Assembly: GCA_943333125.1 (NCBI GenBank) | Contig: CALQSB010000021.1 | Span: 1 to 52,895 of the forward strand | Length of the DNA stretch: 52,895 nt | Direction: 5' to 3' | Source: Chitinophaga pinensis | GTDB lineage: Bacteria; Bacteroidota; Bacteroidia; Chitinophagales; Chitinophagaceae | Made by a program: the position numbers and the translations under genes | Notes under the pieces: generated by a model | Databases searched by the model: none | Seen by the model: the letters and a program-made list of their open reading frames with translations, nothing else | What the model was told of the DNA's origin: nothing | Shown here: positions 16,330-25,235 of the stretch, piece after piece | How the letters are laid out: each line of letters starts with the position of its first letter | How positions within the stretch are numbered: the stretch's first letter is position 1

Positions 16330-18258
16330 ATGTCTGAAAATCAAACAAACTATTCAACGAAACAAACCATTCCTACCAATTATGGGGCATTAGGAACATT
16401 AGTTACTGTGTTTTTCTTTTGGGGCTTTATAGCTGCTGGCAACAGCATTTTTATTCCTTTTTGTAAGCATTATTTCAATCTGGATCAGTTTCAAAGCCAG
16501 CTGATTGATTTTGCATTTTACACGGCTTATTATATTGGCGCCTTGGGATTATTCGCTTATGGTTCTTTTGGAGGTAAAGATCTTGTTGGAAAATGGGGGT
16601 ATAAAAAAAGTATAGTTTATGGTTTATTGTTTTCAGCCCTTGGAGCTGCAGCTATGATTATTGCCGTTAATGCCAATACTTTTTCAGGTATGTTGGTCGG
16701 TTTATTTATTGTGGCTTTAGGATTCTCATTACAACAAACTGCCGCTCAGCCTTTCGCTATTTCATTAGGAGATCCTACAACAGGCACCGGCAGGGTTAAT
16801 CTTGGTGGTGGTATCAATTCATTTGGAACAACCATTGGACCAATTGTAGTTGCACTGGCTTTGTTTGGTACAACAGCTGCCGTCACAGATGATCAAATTG
16901 CAGCATTAAGTTTAAGTAAAGTAATTGTTTTATATACAGGTGTTGGTGGTTTGTTTATAGCAGCCGCTGCCTTATTTCATTTCGCAAAAAAAGTCCCTTC
17001 TGGTGTTATGGAAGAAAGTACAGAAAAAGCCAACAAAGCTTTGTACACTTTAATTATCATGACAGGATTGTTGATTATTATGTTTGCACCAGTATTTAGT
17101 AGTTATAAAAGTACTGAAGCTCTCAAGATTGTTTCAATTGAAAAAGAAATAAAAAAACAAAACAACATAGCCGATTCACTATTAAGAACTACATTAAATA
17201 CAAAAGACAGTTCATTTTCAAAGAATTTCTTAACCGCAAATGACAGTAGTACAATCATTTCGAAACTAGATTCATTAAGCATTAAAGATCAACAAAATGA
17301 GAACACTGCTGCTATAGAGAAAATAATTGCAGTTAAAAATATTTTCACTAGTACTAATCAAAAGAATGCAGAAATAAAATCTATAAAAATGCCCTTAGAA
17401 TCTTATAGATTGAATTGGCTATTTGGTGCATTGGGAATTGTTATATTCGGTTTGTTGTATGCTAACTGGAGTGCTACAAAAAAATCAGATGGCTGGGGTG
17501 CAATGAAGTATCCTCAACTTGTTTTGGGGATGCTTGCCATATTCGTTTATGTGGGTGTTGAAGTTGCCATTGGAAGTAATATGGGAGAATTATTAAAACA
17601 AGATTCATTCGGCGGGAAACAAGCATCAGAAGCTACTCCGTATATCGCAATGTATTGGGGAAGTTTGATGATTGGTCGCTGGGCAGGTGCCGTTTCGGCT
17701 TTTAATTTATCTAAACATAGTAAGCTTTTATTGCAAATAATAGTTCCTTTAGTAGCATTCGGAATTATTATTGCTGTTAATACAGTTGCACATTACGATA
17801 TGAAACCACTTTACTATTATGTAGTTTGTGTAATCATTCAAATTGCAGCATTTTATATCAGCAATGATAAGCCAGCAAGAACACTGATGATATTTGGTTT
17901 GCTTGGAGTTGTAGCAATGATTATTGGAACTCAAACAAGTGGAACAATTGGAACGTATGCATTGTTAAGTGGAGGATTATGCTGTTCAATTATGTGGCCA
18001 TGTATTTTCACTTTGTCAATTGCAGGTCTTGGAAAATATACCACTCAGGGATCTGCATTCTTAATTATGATGATTTTAGGTGGTGGAATCATTCCTCCAA
18101 TTCAAGGTAAATTAGCAGATGTTATAGGCATTCAACAATCATATTGGATACCGGTTGTTTGTTTTTCATACCTTGCATTTTTTGCAATAGCGGTAAAAGG
18201 CATTTTGAAAAAACAGGGTATTAATTATGATGAAGCTCCAGCTAACTCATCTCATTAA
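16330..18258 (+). CDS. FHS-type sugar MFS transporter with a soluble insert
   Basis: 642 residues. The N-terminal half resembles glucose/galactose or fucose proton symporters of the FHS group ([51 protein letters not shown]). The C-terminal half contains [15 protein letters not shown] and GRWAGA. The protein is longer than usual. Between helix 6 and helix 7 it has two extra hydrophobic segments (about 237-256 and 362-380) that bracket a hydrophilic region of about 105 residues (257-361), rich in Ser, Asp and Lys. If topology holds, this region faces the periplasm and the protein has 14 helices. It precedes a ROK kinase by 43 bp, which suggests an import-and-phosphorylate pair. The sugar is inferred, not shown. 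Confidence 0.88.
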   Translation: MSENQTNYSTKQTIPTNYGALGTLVTVFFFWGFIAAGNSIFIPFCKHYFNLDQFQSQLIDFAFYTAYYIGALGLFAYGSFGGKDLVGKWGYKKSIVYGLLFSALGAAAMIIAVNANTFSGMLVGLFIVALGFSLQQTAAQPFAISLGDPTTGTGRVNLGGGINSFGTTIGPIVVALALFGTTAAVTDDQIAALSLSKVIVLYTGVGGLFIAAAALFHFAKKVPSGVMEESTEKANKALYTLIIMTGLLIIMFAPVFSSYKSTEALKIVSIEKEIKKQNNIADSLLRTTLNTKDSSFSKNFLTANDSSTIISKLDSLSIKDQQNENTAAIEKIIAVKNIFTSTNQKNAEIKSIKMPLESYRLNWLFGALGIVIFGLLYANWSATKKSDGWGAMKYPQLVLGMLAIFVYVGVEVAIGSNMGELLKQDSFGGKQASEATPYIAMYWGSLMIGRWAGAVSAFNLSKHSKLLLQIIVPLVAFGIIIAVNTVAHYDMKPLYYYVVCVIIQIAAFYISNDKPARTLMIFGLLGVVAMIIGTQTSGTIGTYALLSGGLCCSIMWPCIFTLSIAGLGKYTTQGSAFLIMMILGGGIIPPIQGKLADVIGIQQSYWIPVVCFSYLAFFAIAVKGILKKQGINYDEAPANSSH

Positions 18259-18301
18259 TTCATTGGTGACTTTTTTAAACAAATAAAATTATAGTATTTA
18301 T

Positions 18302-19255
18302 ATGGGCTCAAAATATGCTATTGGTATTGATGTAGGAGGAACCACAACAAAATTCGGAATAGTTAACGACAATGGAGAAATTCTGGTTCAAGGAAGAATA
18401 CCTAGTAATGAACATGATTTCATTGAAGACTTTATTCATGAATTGTACCTAAAAATTTCACCAATGATTAATCAGATTGGTGGCATTGAAAATATTATTG
18501 GTATTGGAATGGGCGCTCCAAACGGGAATATTTATACCGGGTCAATTGAATATGCTCCCAATCTTAAATGGAAAGGAATTATTCCTATGGCCGAATTAAT
18601 TACCAAGAAATTCGGAGTCTCCGCCATGCTTACCAATGATGCTAATGCTGCGGCTGTTGGCGAAATGATGTTTGGTTGCGCAAAGAAAATGAAACATTTT
18701 ATTACGATTACTTTGGGTACTGGCGTCGGAAGTGGAATCGTAATTGATGGAAAAATAGTGGTAGGACATGATGGTTTTGCCGGCGAACTGGGACATACCA
18801 TAATCAGGCCAGGAGGCAGAATGCATAAAAATACCGGAATGAGAGGAAGTCTGGAATCATACGCCTCTGCTACCGGCGTAAGAGAAACTGCGATTGAATT
18901 ACTGACCACATTTCCGGATAAAGAAAGTTTACTGAGAAATTATACCATAAATGAATTAACCAGCGAAACCGTTTTCGAGTGTGCTACTCAGGGAGATCCT
19001 ATTGCCAACGAAATATTTGAATTTACCGGACAGATTTTAGGAGAGTCGCTGGCAAATTTTGTGATGTTCTCTTCTCCTGAGGCGATTGTATTATTTGGCG
19101 GACTAACAAAAGCAGGAAATCTTTTATTGAATCCTACAAGAAGGCATATGGAATTAAATCTCCTGCCTATTTTTAGAAATAAAGTAAAATTAATTTTCAG
19201 CGAATTGAAAGAATCTGATGCCGCAATTTTAGGAGCAAGCGCTTTGGTATGGTAA
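18302..19255 (+). CDS. ROK family sugar kinase, probable glucokinase
   Basis: 317 residues. The phosphate-binding GIDVGGTTTKFG (8-19), the catalytic Asp113 in LTNDANAAAVGE, the GTGVGSGIV loop (139-147) and GELGH (161-165) identify an ATP-dependent ROK sugar kinase. The cysteine motif that normally binds structural zinc (CxCGxxGC) is absent: the aligned positions read Lys176, Thr178 and Ser183 in RMHKNTGMRGSLE, although the zinc-ligand-like His165 and the following LESYASATG remain. Downstream of the sugar transporter on the same strand and near glgA/glgC, it most likely makes glucose-6-phosphate. It converges on lipA with a shared hairpin. Confidence 0.88.
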   Translation: MGSKYAIGIDVGGTTTKFGIVNDNGEILVQGRIPSNEHDFIEDFIHELYLKISPMINQIGGIENIIGIGMGAPNGNIYTGSIEYAPNLKWKGIIPMAELITKKFGVSAMLTNDANAAAVGEMMFGCAKKMKHFITITLGTGVGSGIVIDGKIVVGHDGFAGELGHTIIRPGGRMHKNTGMRGSLESYASATGVRETAIELLTTFPDKESLLRNYTINELTSETVFECATQGDPIANEIFEFTGQILGESLANFVMFSSPEAIVLFGGLTKAGNLLLNPTRRHMELNLLPIFRNKVKLIFSELKESDAAILGASALVW

Positions 19256-19265
19256 TAGAAATGGT

Positions 19266-19308
19266 AAAATGTAAATGGTTATTTATTAAGTTTTATCATT
19301 TACATTTT
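19266..19308. terminator. Hairpin between convergent ROK kinase and lipA genes
   Basis: A perfect 12-bp inverted repeat AAAATGTAAATG / CATTTACATTTT (19266-19277, 19297-19308) ends with T runs in both directions and lies between two convergent stop codons. It fits a bidirectional terminator, with a long loop of about 19 nt. Confidence 0.6.
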
Positions 19309-19312
19309 CGGG

Positions 19313-20230
19313 TTAAATTATAGATTCTGACTTCCATTTATTTCTTCCCCAGCCGGCAATTACATGCTTTTCGCTATGGTAAGAAGATCGAACCAATGGG
19401 CCACTTTCAACATAATCTAAGCCAATCTGGTAGCCGATTTCGCGGTATTCAGCAAATTCGTCAGGATGTACAAAACGTTCTACTGCAAGATGCTTTTTAG
19501 TAGGCTGAAGATATTGTCCTATTGTTATTACATCTACTCCACTGTTGTATAAATCCTTTATCGTTTGAATCACTTCTTCTCTGGTTTCTCCTAATCCCAG
19601 CATGATGCCACTTTTGGTTCTCATTCCTCCATCTTTCAGGATTTTTAATGTTTCCATGCTTTGCCAATATTTGGCTTGTACCCTAACCTGTCGTGTTAGT
19701 CGTTCTGTTGTTTCAATATTATGACTTACAACCTCAGGAGCGGCATCAATAATGCGTTGTATCTGTTCTTTGTTGGATTTAAAATCAGGAATTAATGTTT
19801 CCAGGGTGGTATTTGGATTTAATGCTTTTATCGCTTTAATGGTGTTGTACCAAATGATGCTGCCAGCGTCTTTTAATTCGTCTCTGTCTACCGAAGTAAT
19901 TACCGCATGTTTTACTTTCATTAAATGAATGGCTTCTGCTACACGTTGTGGCTCATCCCAGTCCACTGCATCGGGCCTTCCTGTTGCTACAGCGCAAAAG
20001 CCACAGCTTCGGGTGCAAATATTGCCCAGAATCATAAAGGTTGCGGTGCCTTCGCCCCAGCATTCGCCCATATTCGGGCAATTGCCACTTTCGCAAATGG
20101 TATGTAGTTTATGAGTGTCCACTAAATTGCGAACGTGCTTATATTCTTCACCAATAGGTAATTTAACCCTTAACCAGTTTGGTTTTTTAAGAGTACTGAT
20201 CTGTCCTTCTACATCTGTTCCACAAGACAT
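19313..20230 (-). CDS. lipA: Lipoyl synthase
   Basis: 305 residues. This radical SAM enzyme inserts two sulfur atoms into protein-bound octanoyl groups. Both iron-sulfur clusters can be read: the auxiliary cluster cysteines C46, C51 and C57 ([12 protein letters not shown]) and the radical SAM motif C72, C76, C79 (CTRSCGFC). The C-terminal serine ligand region is [13 protein letters not shown]. The start at 20230 gives the usual length, and a TAnnTTTG promoter lies at 20264-20271. lipB is not in the window. The upstream gene on the same strand is a probable outer-membrane protein with its own promoter. Confidence 0.96.
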   Translation of the reverse strand: MSCGTDVEGQISTLKKPNWLRVKLPIGEEYKHVRNLVDTHKLHTICESGNCPNMGECWGEGTATFMILGNICTRSCGFCAVATGRPDAVDWDEPQRVAEAIHLMKVKHAVITSVDRDELKDAGSIIWYNTIKAIKALNPNTTLETLIPDFKSNKEQIQRIIDAAPEVVSHNIETTERLTRQVRVQAKYWQSMETLKILKDGGMRTKSGIMLGLGETREEVIQTIKDLYNSGVDVITIGQYLQPTKKHLAVERFVHPDEFAEYREIGYQIGLDYVESGPLVRSSYHSEKHVIAGWGRNKWKSESII

Positions 20231-20263
20231 TATGATATGTTATTTAATTAAAAATTTGAAAAG

Positions 20264-20296
20264 CAAAATTAAAATAATTAATGAAAATAAATACAA
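20264..20296 (-). promoter_or_regulatory. Putative lipA promoter
   Basis: On the minus strand TTG (20296-20294), a 22-bp spacer and TAATTTTG (20271-20264) match the Bacteroidota promoter pattern. The spacer is one or two bases longer than ideal. Expected leader length is about 27 nt. Confidence 0.55.
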
Positions 20297-20303
20297 TTCA
20301 ATA

Positions 20304-21095
20304 TTATTTTCTTCTCCCAAAAACCAAAGAAACGTATGCGCCAATAAAATACTGATATTGCTTTATGTTTATTAATTGCTCAATTTTTTTGCTGTAAAAT
20401 TCTACCGTTCCCCCAATTTCTATAGCAGTAAGTAATTCATTGTATTTGCCATAATCAAATCTTAATCCGGATTTTGCATACAATCCTGGAGTAACTTTTA
20501 GTTGACTCCAGCCTTCGCTAATCGTAGGGCCACCAACAATGGGGCCATTTAAAAAATAATTGCTGTCTGGCGAATTATATCCTACATACTCATAACTGCC
20601 CGATCCTTTGTCTACCTGAACCAGATATGGCCTTAATAAGGCCAATGAAATACCTCCGCCAAAGTTTGCGGTGATATTTACTCCGTTTTTATTTCCTTTA
20701 TTTCCTAACAAAAATTGTTTTTGAACGCCTAATTTAAGGGGATAAAAATAATTTATTTTGCCATAAATGATAGGTGCGGTGGGGCTTAATTCATTTTGTA
20801 GCTTTTCTTCTTTGGAATGTTTTCTTTCTGTAAACTCGATTTGAAATAATAAGGCGTGTTCTACTGATTTAGCTCTTGCCATTTCTATAAAAATCCCAGA
20901 TCCATCATTGGTTAATTTAATTCCTCCTGCAAAATGCTTCTTATAATTAATTACCCCTTCCTCTTCTGCTTTCGCCATCATGTCGATTTTTTGCTTCTTC
21001 ATCTCTTTTTTTTGCTTTCTAGTGTTTGTAGAGTCCTGAGCAAATAACAACTGAGAAAAGCACCCAACCAAAATGAATAAAAATATTTTCTTCAT
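20304..21095 (-). CDS. Hypothetical secreted protein, probable outer-membrane barrel
   Basis: 263 residues with signal peptide MKKIFLFILVGCFSQLLFAQ. After a short basic segment (KQKKEMKKQK) the chain has many alternating strands with aromatic ends (GKINYFYPLKLGVQKQFLLG, GVNITANFGGGISLALLRPY, GLYAKSGLRFDYG) and finishes FIGAYVSLVFGRRK. This is compatible with a small outer-membrane beta-barrel of the type common in Bacteroidota. I do not recognise a named family or a function. A TATTTTTG element sits at 21124-21131. It precedes lipA by 73 bp, but lipA seems to have its own promoter. Confidence 0.7.
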   Translation of the reverse strand: MKKIFLFILVGCFSQLLFAQDSTNTRKQKKEMKKQKIDMMAKAEEEGVINYKKHFAGGIKLTNDGSGIFIEMARAKSVEHALLFQIEFTERKHSKEEKLQNELSPTAPIIYGKINYFYPLKLGVQKQFLLGNKGNKNGVNITANFGGGISLALLRPYLVQVDKGSGSYEYVGYNSPDSNYFLNGPIVGGPTISEGWSQLKVTPGLYAKSGLRFDYGKYNELLTAIEIGGTVEFYSKKIEQLINIKQYQYFIGAYVSLVFGRRK

Positions 21096-21123
21096 GTATA
21101 AATTTTACTTGAGTAAATTTAGG

Positions 21124-21131
21124 CAAAAATA
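21124..21131 (-). promoter_or_regulatory. -7 element upstream of the outer-membrane-like gene
   Basis: TATTTTTG on the minus strand is an exact TAnnTTTG match, 28 bp before the ATG at 21095. No TTG was seen at the ideal distance. Confidence 0.45.
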
Positions 21132-21210
21132 CAACGATGTTGTGCAAGTTTTGGCTATCCATTAAAAGAACTTCCGGCATTCTTTAATTAAAAGGTTAAA
21201 TAATCAAATT

Positions 21211-21615
21211 ATGACAGCTTCAATCATTTACAAAGGCGATCTCAGGTGCGAATGTACTCATCTTCAAAGCGGTACCATCATTGAAACCGATGCTCCTACT
21301 GATAACAGGGGAAAAGGGGAAAGGTTCAGTCCTACAGATACACTTTGTGTAGCTTTGGCAACTTGTGTGGTTACAACAATGGGAATCAGAGCTATCGATA
21401 TGAATATTAATCTTACTGATACTAAATTAGATGTAACCAAGCATATGTTAAGTGAACCAAGAAGAATTGGCAAAATTGAAATTGTACTGCATATACCCAA
21501 TACCGGATTATCGGATAATGATAAAAAAATCCTGGAGTTAATTGGTAACAATTGCCCGGTTATGAAAAGCTTACATCCCGATTTGCAGGTTGTAGCAACG
21601 TATAATTGGTTGTAA
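21211..21615 (+). CDS. OsmC family protein
   Basis: 134 residues. OsmC/Ohr proteins reduce organic or fatty acid hydroperoxides with a pair of cysteines. Here these are Cys52 in the buried helix (VALATCVVTTMG) and Cys115 in GNNCPVMKSLHPD, with the family's GERFSPTDTL segment before the helix. It resembles the YhfA/OsmC branch more than strict Ohr. It is cytoplasmic with no signal. Its last 56 bp overlap the 3' end of the DUF2851 gene on the opposite strand. No terminator separates the two. Confidence 0.9.
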   Translation: MTASIIYKGDLRCECTHLQSGTIIETDAPTDNRGKGERFSPTDTLCVALATCVVTTMGIRAIDMNINLTDTKLDVTKHMLSEPRRIGKIEIVLHIPNTGLSDNDKKILELIGNNCPVMKSLHPDLQVVATYNWL

Positions 21616-22885
21616 TCAGTGGGTTGTTTTCATTTCTGAAAATTTCATTTCCAATGGCACATTCCAGGCATTTTTTATGCTGACAATATTTATTTTTCAG
21701 GTGAAAAAGCGCTTGTGAATCGAAAGAGGAATGATTTGAAAATCCAATTTTTTCAAATCCTGAAGTAATGTTGTTTTGTTCTGCTGGAATTTCATCCATC
21801 CATTTTATAGCTTTGGATTTTAAATTTTCATTATCGTGGTAATATCCATAAGCATATAACAATACCACCATGGCATTGATAACTATATTATTTATCGTTT
21901 GTCTTCCAATGGTTTTTAGCTTTGAAATACCGGGTTCATCAATTCTGTAATGAGTATTCCAGTAATCACTTGTGTTTAATAATAATAAATCGGATAATTT
22001 TTCAATATCGGGTTCTTCAATAATTTTAGAAATCAGCCTGTTTTCTTTTTTTATAAAGGCACAGAGTTGTGCCAGTCTTATTGTAGGGAAATTTGCCGGC
22101 CGCATTCTTAAATAATATAACGAAACCTGAGGCTGCCTTAAACTGTACTTTTTTTTATAAAATAAATATTCTCTGAACAAGTCGTTAGGGTATGATTCTC
22201 TGAATTTTTTATTGAGCAGCCCACTCTGTCCAATTATAATAGCTTCCAGACTGAATAATGAATCGCTGTGTTTTTGTAAAATATTCAATGGAATACTTTG
22301 TGCAATGGCTTCAAATGCTTCACCATTTACATTTCCACCAAAGCTTTTTGCCAGTGTCCACCAACACACTTCATTCCAGTTCCCATTTGATTTTTTTAGT
22401 AGATTTTCTATGGCCATTGTTTTTTCCTGCAGTCGCTCCGTTAATAATCGTTCTTTCCATTTCTCAATAGTAATTGCTTTTATAGAAGCTACAGTAGATT
22501 CACAGGGAATAAATGTTTCGGTATTCATTATGCTGATGTATTTATTGATTAATAATTTGGGCACAAGTGTTTGGAGAGATAATGTTGGAAATCCTAAATT
22601 TAATTCCTCATCATGTTCCCAAACCACATGAAGGATAACGTTTTTATAATTTTCATCTTCACTGTGTTTGTGAAGGCGCCAGTCGGAAGATTTAATATGA
22701 ACTTCAACATTTCCAAACCAGATGGTGTCATCAATTTTTATTTTCCCATTTAAGAAATCCGGGCCTTGGTTTTTATTCAAGTTCCCCGGAAGTAAAACTT
22801 TCAAATCGTTATTGTCGGTTGTTTTTATTTCTTTTTTATTAAACAACTGAAACTGCCAGATGTACTGAAGAAGCTTTTCGTTCAT
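21560..22885 (-). CDS. DUF2851 family protein
   Basis: 441 residues, recognised by its N-terminus: EKLLQYIWQFQLFN, then LPGNLNKNQGPDFLNGKIKID, WFGNVEVHIKSSDWRLHKHS and NVILHVVWEHDEE. This part resembles a nuclease-like fold (GPDFxxA and EVHxxSSDW motifs), but the activity is unproven. The C-terminus has a cysteine cluster CQHKKCLECAIGNEI (CX4CX2C), similar to metal or iron-sulfur binding ends. The 3' end overlaps the convergent osmC gene by 56 bp. Role unknown; conserved mainly in Bacteroidota. The 234 bp upstream of its start hold no convincing promoter. Confidence 0.85.
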   Translation of the reverse strand: MNEKLLQYIWQFQLFNKKEIKTTDNNDLKVLLPGNLNKNQGPDFLNGKIKIDDTIWFGNVEVHIKSSDWRLHKHSEDENYKNVILHVVWEHDEELNLGFPTLSLQTLVPKLLINKYISIMNTETFIPCESTVASIKAITIEKWKERLLTERLQEKTMAIENLLKKSNGNWNEVCWWTLAKSFGGNVNGEAFEAIAQSIPLNILQKHSDSLFSLEAIIIGQSGLLNKKFRESYPNDLFREYLFYKKKYSLRQPQVSLYYLRMRPANFPTIRLAQLCAFIKKENRLISKIIEEPDIEKLSDLLLLNTSDYWNTHYRIDEPGISKLKTIGRQTINNIVINAMVVLLYAYGYYHDNENLKSKAIKWMDEIPAEQNNITSGFEKIGFSNHSSFDSQALFHLKNKYCQHKKCLECAIGNEIFRNENNPLITTNYTLLQPANRDVSFS

Positions 22886-23119
22886 AGATTTATTTTTTAG
22901 TGATTAAAAATTTATTTCTTCTTTTGGATTATCGAAATTGATTAATTCCAATAATCTTTATTATAAATAAAGTCATTGCAATACAAAAGAAATAATTTTT
23001 GATAAAATGGAAAAGGGAAAAAAACGGAAATGGAAAAAGAAGATCACTTAAAAAAGAAGATAAAAAAACTGTTCATTTTCAAAAAAAACAAAAGTGGAGA
23101 GGACAAAGATTCGGGATGA

Positions 23120-23671
23120 TTATAAAAACTTTACTACTTTACTTACCGGCAATCCCATGACATTATAAAAATCGCCATGGATAGATTTAATGCCGATAAC
23201 CCCTATCCATTCCTGTATGGCATATGCACCTGCTTTGTCGTAGGGCTTGTATTTATCTACATAAAATTCAATTTGCTCATTTGTTAATTCATAAAAACTA
23301 ACCTCAGTAGTATCAGAAAATGAAATTTCGTTATCTTTTTTATAAAGGTAAACGCCGGTAATGACCTGATGTGTTTTGCCAGAAAGTTTTTTGATAATGG
23401 CAATAGCATCTTCACGGTCTTTAGGCTTGCCAATAATTTCATTTTCACAAACAACAATGGTGTCGGCTGCTAGAACCGGAATGACAGGGTTATGTAAATC
23501 AACTATTTTAAGCGCTTTGTTTTTTGCAATATGTATCGCAATATCACTAAAGCTGAGATGAGCTGGATAAGATTCATCCGTGTCGCTCACGATAACGTCA
23601 AATTCAACTTCTGCCCATTCGAGCAATTGTTTCCTTCTGGGAGATTGTGAAGCAAGGATGATTTTTTTCAT
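23120..23671 (-). CDS. maf: Maf family nucleotide pyrophosphatase
   Basis: 183 residues from the ATG at 23671. Maf proteins hydrolyse non-canonical or canonical nucleoside triphosphates to monophosphates. The signature is complete: ILASQSPRRKQLL at the N-terminus, LAADTIVVCENEIIGKP with the catalytic Asp, and DKAGAYAIQEWIG near the C-terminus. The frame could begin two codons earlier at a TTG, but the ATG fits the family. It begins 2 bp after the ubiA-like stop, so it is the last gene of the leftward fdx-iscX-kdsC-ubiA-maf run. Confidence 0.94.
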   Translation of the reverse strand: MKKIILASQSPRRKQLLEWAEVEFDVIVSDTDESYPAHLSFSDIAIHIAKNKALKIVDLHNPVIPVLAADTIVVCENEIIGKPKDREDAIAIIKKLSGKTHQVITGVYLYKKDNEISFSDTTEVSFYELTNEQIEFYVDKYKPYDKAGAYAIQEWIGVIGIKSIHGDFYNVMGLPVSKVVKFL

Positions 23672-23673
23672 AA

Positions 23674-24627
23674 TCAAATAATTTTAAAAAATAACATCGA
23701 TAGAATGCCTGCCATCATAATAAGTTTGAGAGAGGTACTTATTTTATGATAATCAGAAGGAATTTCTGCATGCTGCAATTTTTTTAAAACAAGCAATAAT
23801 GGAATGATGATTGCCGCAATTACATATACAGCACTTGTCCAAAAACCGGTTTGCCAGGCATAAAGTTGAATGATAGCCAAGCTGCAAACACAAACAATAA
23901 TCCAAACGGCAATAAATACTTTTGATGCAGGTACACCCCAGATAATAGGCATTGTTTTACAATTAAATTGCGCATCTCCTTGCATGTCCTCAAGGTCTTT
24001 TATTACCTCTCTGATTAATGTAACGATAAAAGCAAATCCTGAATAGATAATCGTTAATTTATAAAGCCTTTTTATGTTGAAAGGGAAATGCAATGCATCC
24101 CAACCTGAATAATTAATTAAGCTGGCACCTGCAAAAATGTAAATCACGATTATTGTCCAAACCGTAAGTAAGGAAATCATAATATTGCCAATAAGTAATT
24201 TCTTTTTAAATGTAGTGGAATAAAACCAAAGCAATAAAACACTTAGACTATTAAAAATAAGTATAGAAAATATTTTTGTTTTCCAGCTTACATAAAAACT
24301 TAAAATTAAACCGGCAGCAGAAAAAATCCAATGCCACATAATAGCCCATCTTCTTTTAATGATGCGGTCAACAACAACCTTTTCGGGTTTGTTCAACGTA
24401 TCAATTTGCATGTCAAAATAATCATTGATGATATAGCCGGCTGCAGCAATCAATAGCGATGCTAAAATGAGAATAAAAAAGCAGTTCCAGTTGCGATCAA
24501 CAGGAAAGTCGTGATTGCTGTTAAAAATTGATCCAACAATACAATAATAAAAAAGGAATTGAGTCAGTGCAATAAAAAATAGATTGGGCCAACGGATTAA
24601 TTTCAGAAAAGCAATTATTAATTTCAT
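23674..24627 (-). CDS. UbiA-family prenyltransferase (geranylgeranylglycerol-phosphate transferase-like)
   Basis: 317 residues with about eight or nine membrane helices. The two Asp-rich motifs of the UbiA superfamily are present: NDYFDMQID at 68-76 and REVIKDLEDMQGD near 205-218. The second motif and the LIRWPNLFF start resemble the Bacteroidota members named geranylgeranylglycerol-phosphate geranylgeranyltransferase, related to archaeal ether lipid enzymes. UbiA (ubiquinone) and MenA alternatives seem less likely but cannot be excluded. It sits between a KdsC-like phosphatase and maf, 21 bp and 2 bp apart, so it is part of one operon. The real acceptor and prenyl donor are unknown. Confidence 0.82.
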   Translation of the reverse strand: MKLIIAFLKLIRWPNLFFIALTQFLFYYCIVGSIFNSNHDFPVDRNWNCFFILILASLLIAAAGYIINDYFDMQIDTLNKPEKVVVDRIIKRRWAIMWHWIFSAAGLILSFYVSWKTKIFSILIFNSLSVLLLWFYSTTFKKKLLIGNIMISLLTVWTIIVIYIFAGASLINYSGWDALHFPFNIKRLYKLTIIYSGFAFIVTLIREVIKDLEDMQGDAQFNCKTMPIIWGVPASKVFIAVWIIVCVCSLAIIQLYAWQTGFWTSAVYVIAAIIIPLLLVLKKLQHAEIPSDYHKISTSLKLIMMAGILSMLFFKII

Positions 24628-24648
24628 TACCGCCTTTATTAGATAAGA

Positions 24649-25176
24649 TTATTTGGCTGCGATATCATTTTCGATATCCCAATGACTATTGAGCTTTAAA
24701 ACTTTTTCTATTATATCTCTTACACAACCCTTGCCACCCGCAACAGGAGAAATGTATAACGAGATTTCTTTTATTTCTGATACCGCATCTGCAGGGCAAC
24801 ATGGCAAGCCTACCGCTTTCATTACTTTATAATCAGGAATATCATCTCCTATAAACAGAACCTGATCTTTGTTTAAACCCAGTTTTTCTATTTTTTGATT
24901 TAGTAAAAAGGCTTTGTCTTTTATACCCATATTTACATCGCTGATGCCTAATTTTTTCATTCTATTTTCTACAGCGCCGGTATCTGAAGCCCCTGAAATA
25001 ATAATCACATGATATCCTTTTTTTACAGCGAGCTGAAGTGCATAGCCATCTTTGATATTCATTGTTCTGGTTTCATTTAAACCAGTATCATTTAATATCA
25101 AAGAACCATCCGTCATTACTCCATCCACATCCAATGCGATGAGTTTGATAGGCTTGAAGTGCTGAAGAATGTTCAT
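24649..25176 (-). CDS. KdsC-like HAD phosphatase
   Basis: 175 residues, HAD-IIIA subfamily without a cap domain. Motif I is LDVDGVMTDGS (about 15-25), motif II is ISGASDTGAVENR, a conserved Lys follows in GIKDKAFLL, and motif IV is FIGDDIPDYKVM. This pattern, together with the length, matches 3-deoxy-D-manno-octulosonate 8-phosphate phosphatase, which supplies Kdo for lipopolysaccharide. Related enzymes act on other nonulosonates, so the substrate is probable, not proven. kdsA and kdsB are not in the window. It lies in the leftward fdx-iscX-kdsC-ubiA-maf run; the 7-bp repeat lies between it and iscX. Confidence 0.88.
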   Translation of the reverse strand: MNILQHFKPIKLIALDVDGVMTDGSLILNDTGLNETRTMNIKDGYALQLAVKKGYHVIIISGASDTGAVENRMKKLGISDVNMGIKDKAFLLNQKIEKLGLNKDQVLFIGDDIPDYKVMKAVGLPCCPADAVSEIKEISLYISPVAGGKGCVRDIIEKVLKLNSHWDIENDIAAK

Positions 25177-25203
25177 TGTTGTAGATTTATTTTATTATAT
25201 TGA

Positions 25204-25231
25204 GTATCCAGCATCCAGTATCCAGCTCTAA
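25204..25231. repeat. Second copy of the 7-bp-period intergenic repeat
   Basis: GTATCCA, GCATCCA, GTATCCA and a degenerate GCTCTAA follow one another directly. Read on the minus strand this is the same TGGATAC/TGGATGC rhythm as the element at 13370-13418. It lies in the 59-bp gap between iscX and the kdsC-like gene, inside an apparent operon. Confidence 0.7.
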
Positions 25232-25235
25232 CCCC

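Noticed and set aside
18532..18909. A 125-codon minus-strand frame inside the ROK kinase gene.
   Set aside because: Proline- and serine-rich shadow translation opposite a well-conserved kinase.
22212..22631. A 139-codon plus-strand frame inside the DUF2851 gene.
   Set aside because: Antisense to a conserved gene, composition dominated by Ser and Phe, no start signal.
23030..23119. A 29-codon lysine-rich reading frame (MEKEDHLKKKIKK...) on the plus strand between the DUF2851 and maf genes.
   Set aside because: It is very short, its composition reflects an A-rich tract, and no promoter or ribosome site supports it. It cannot be excluded, but there is no positive evidence.
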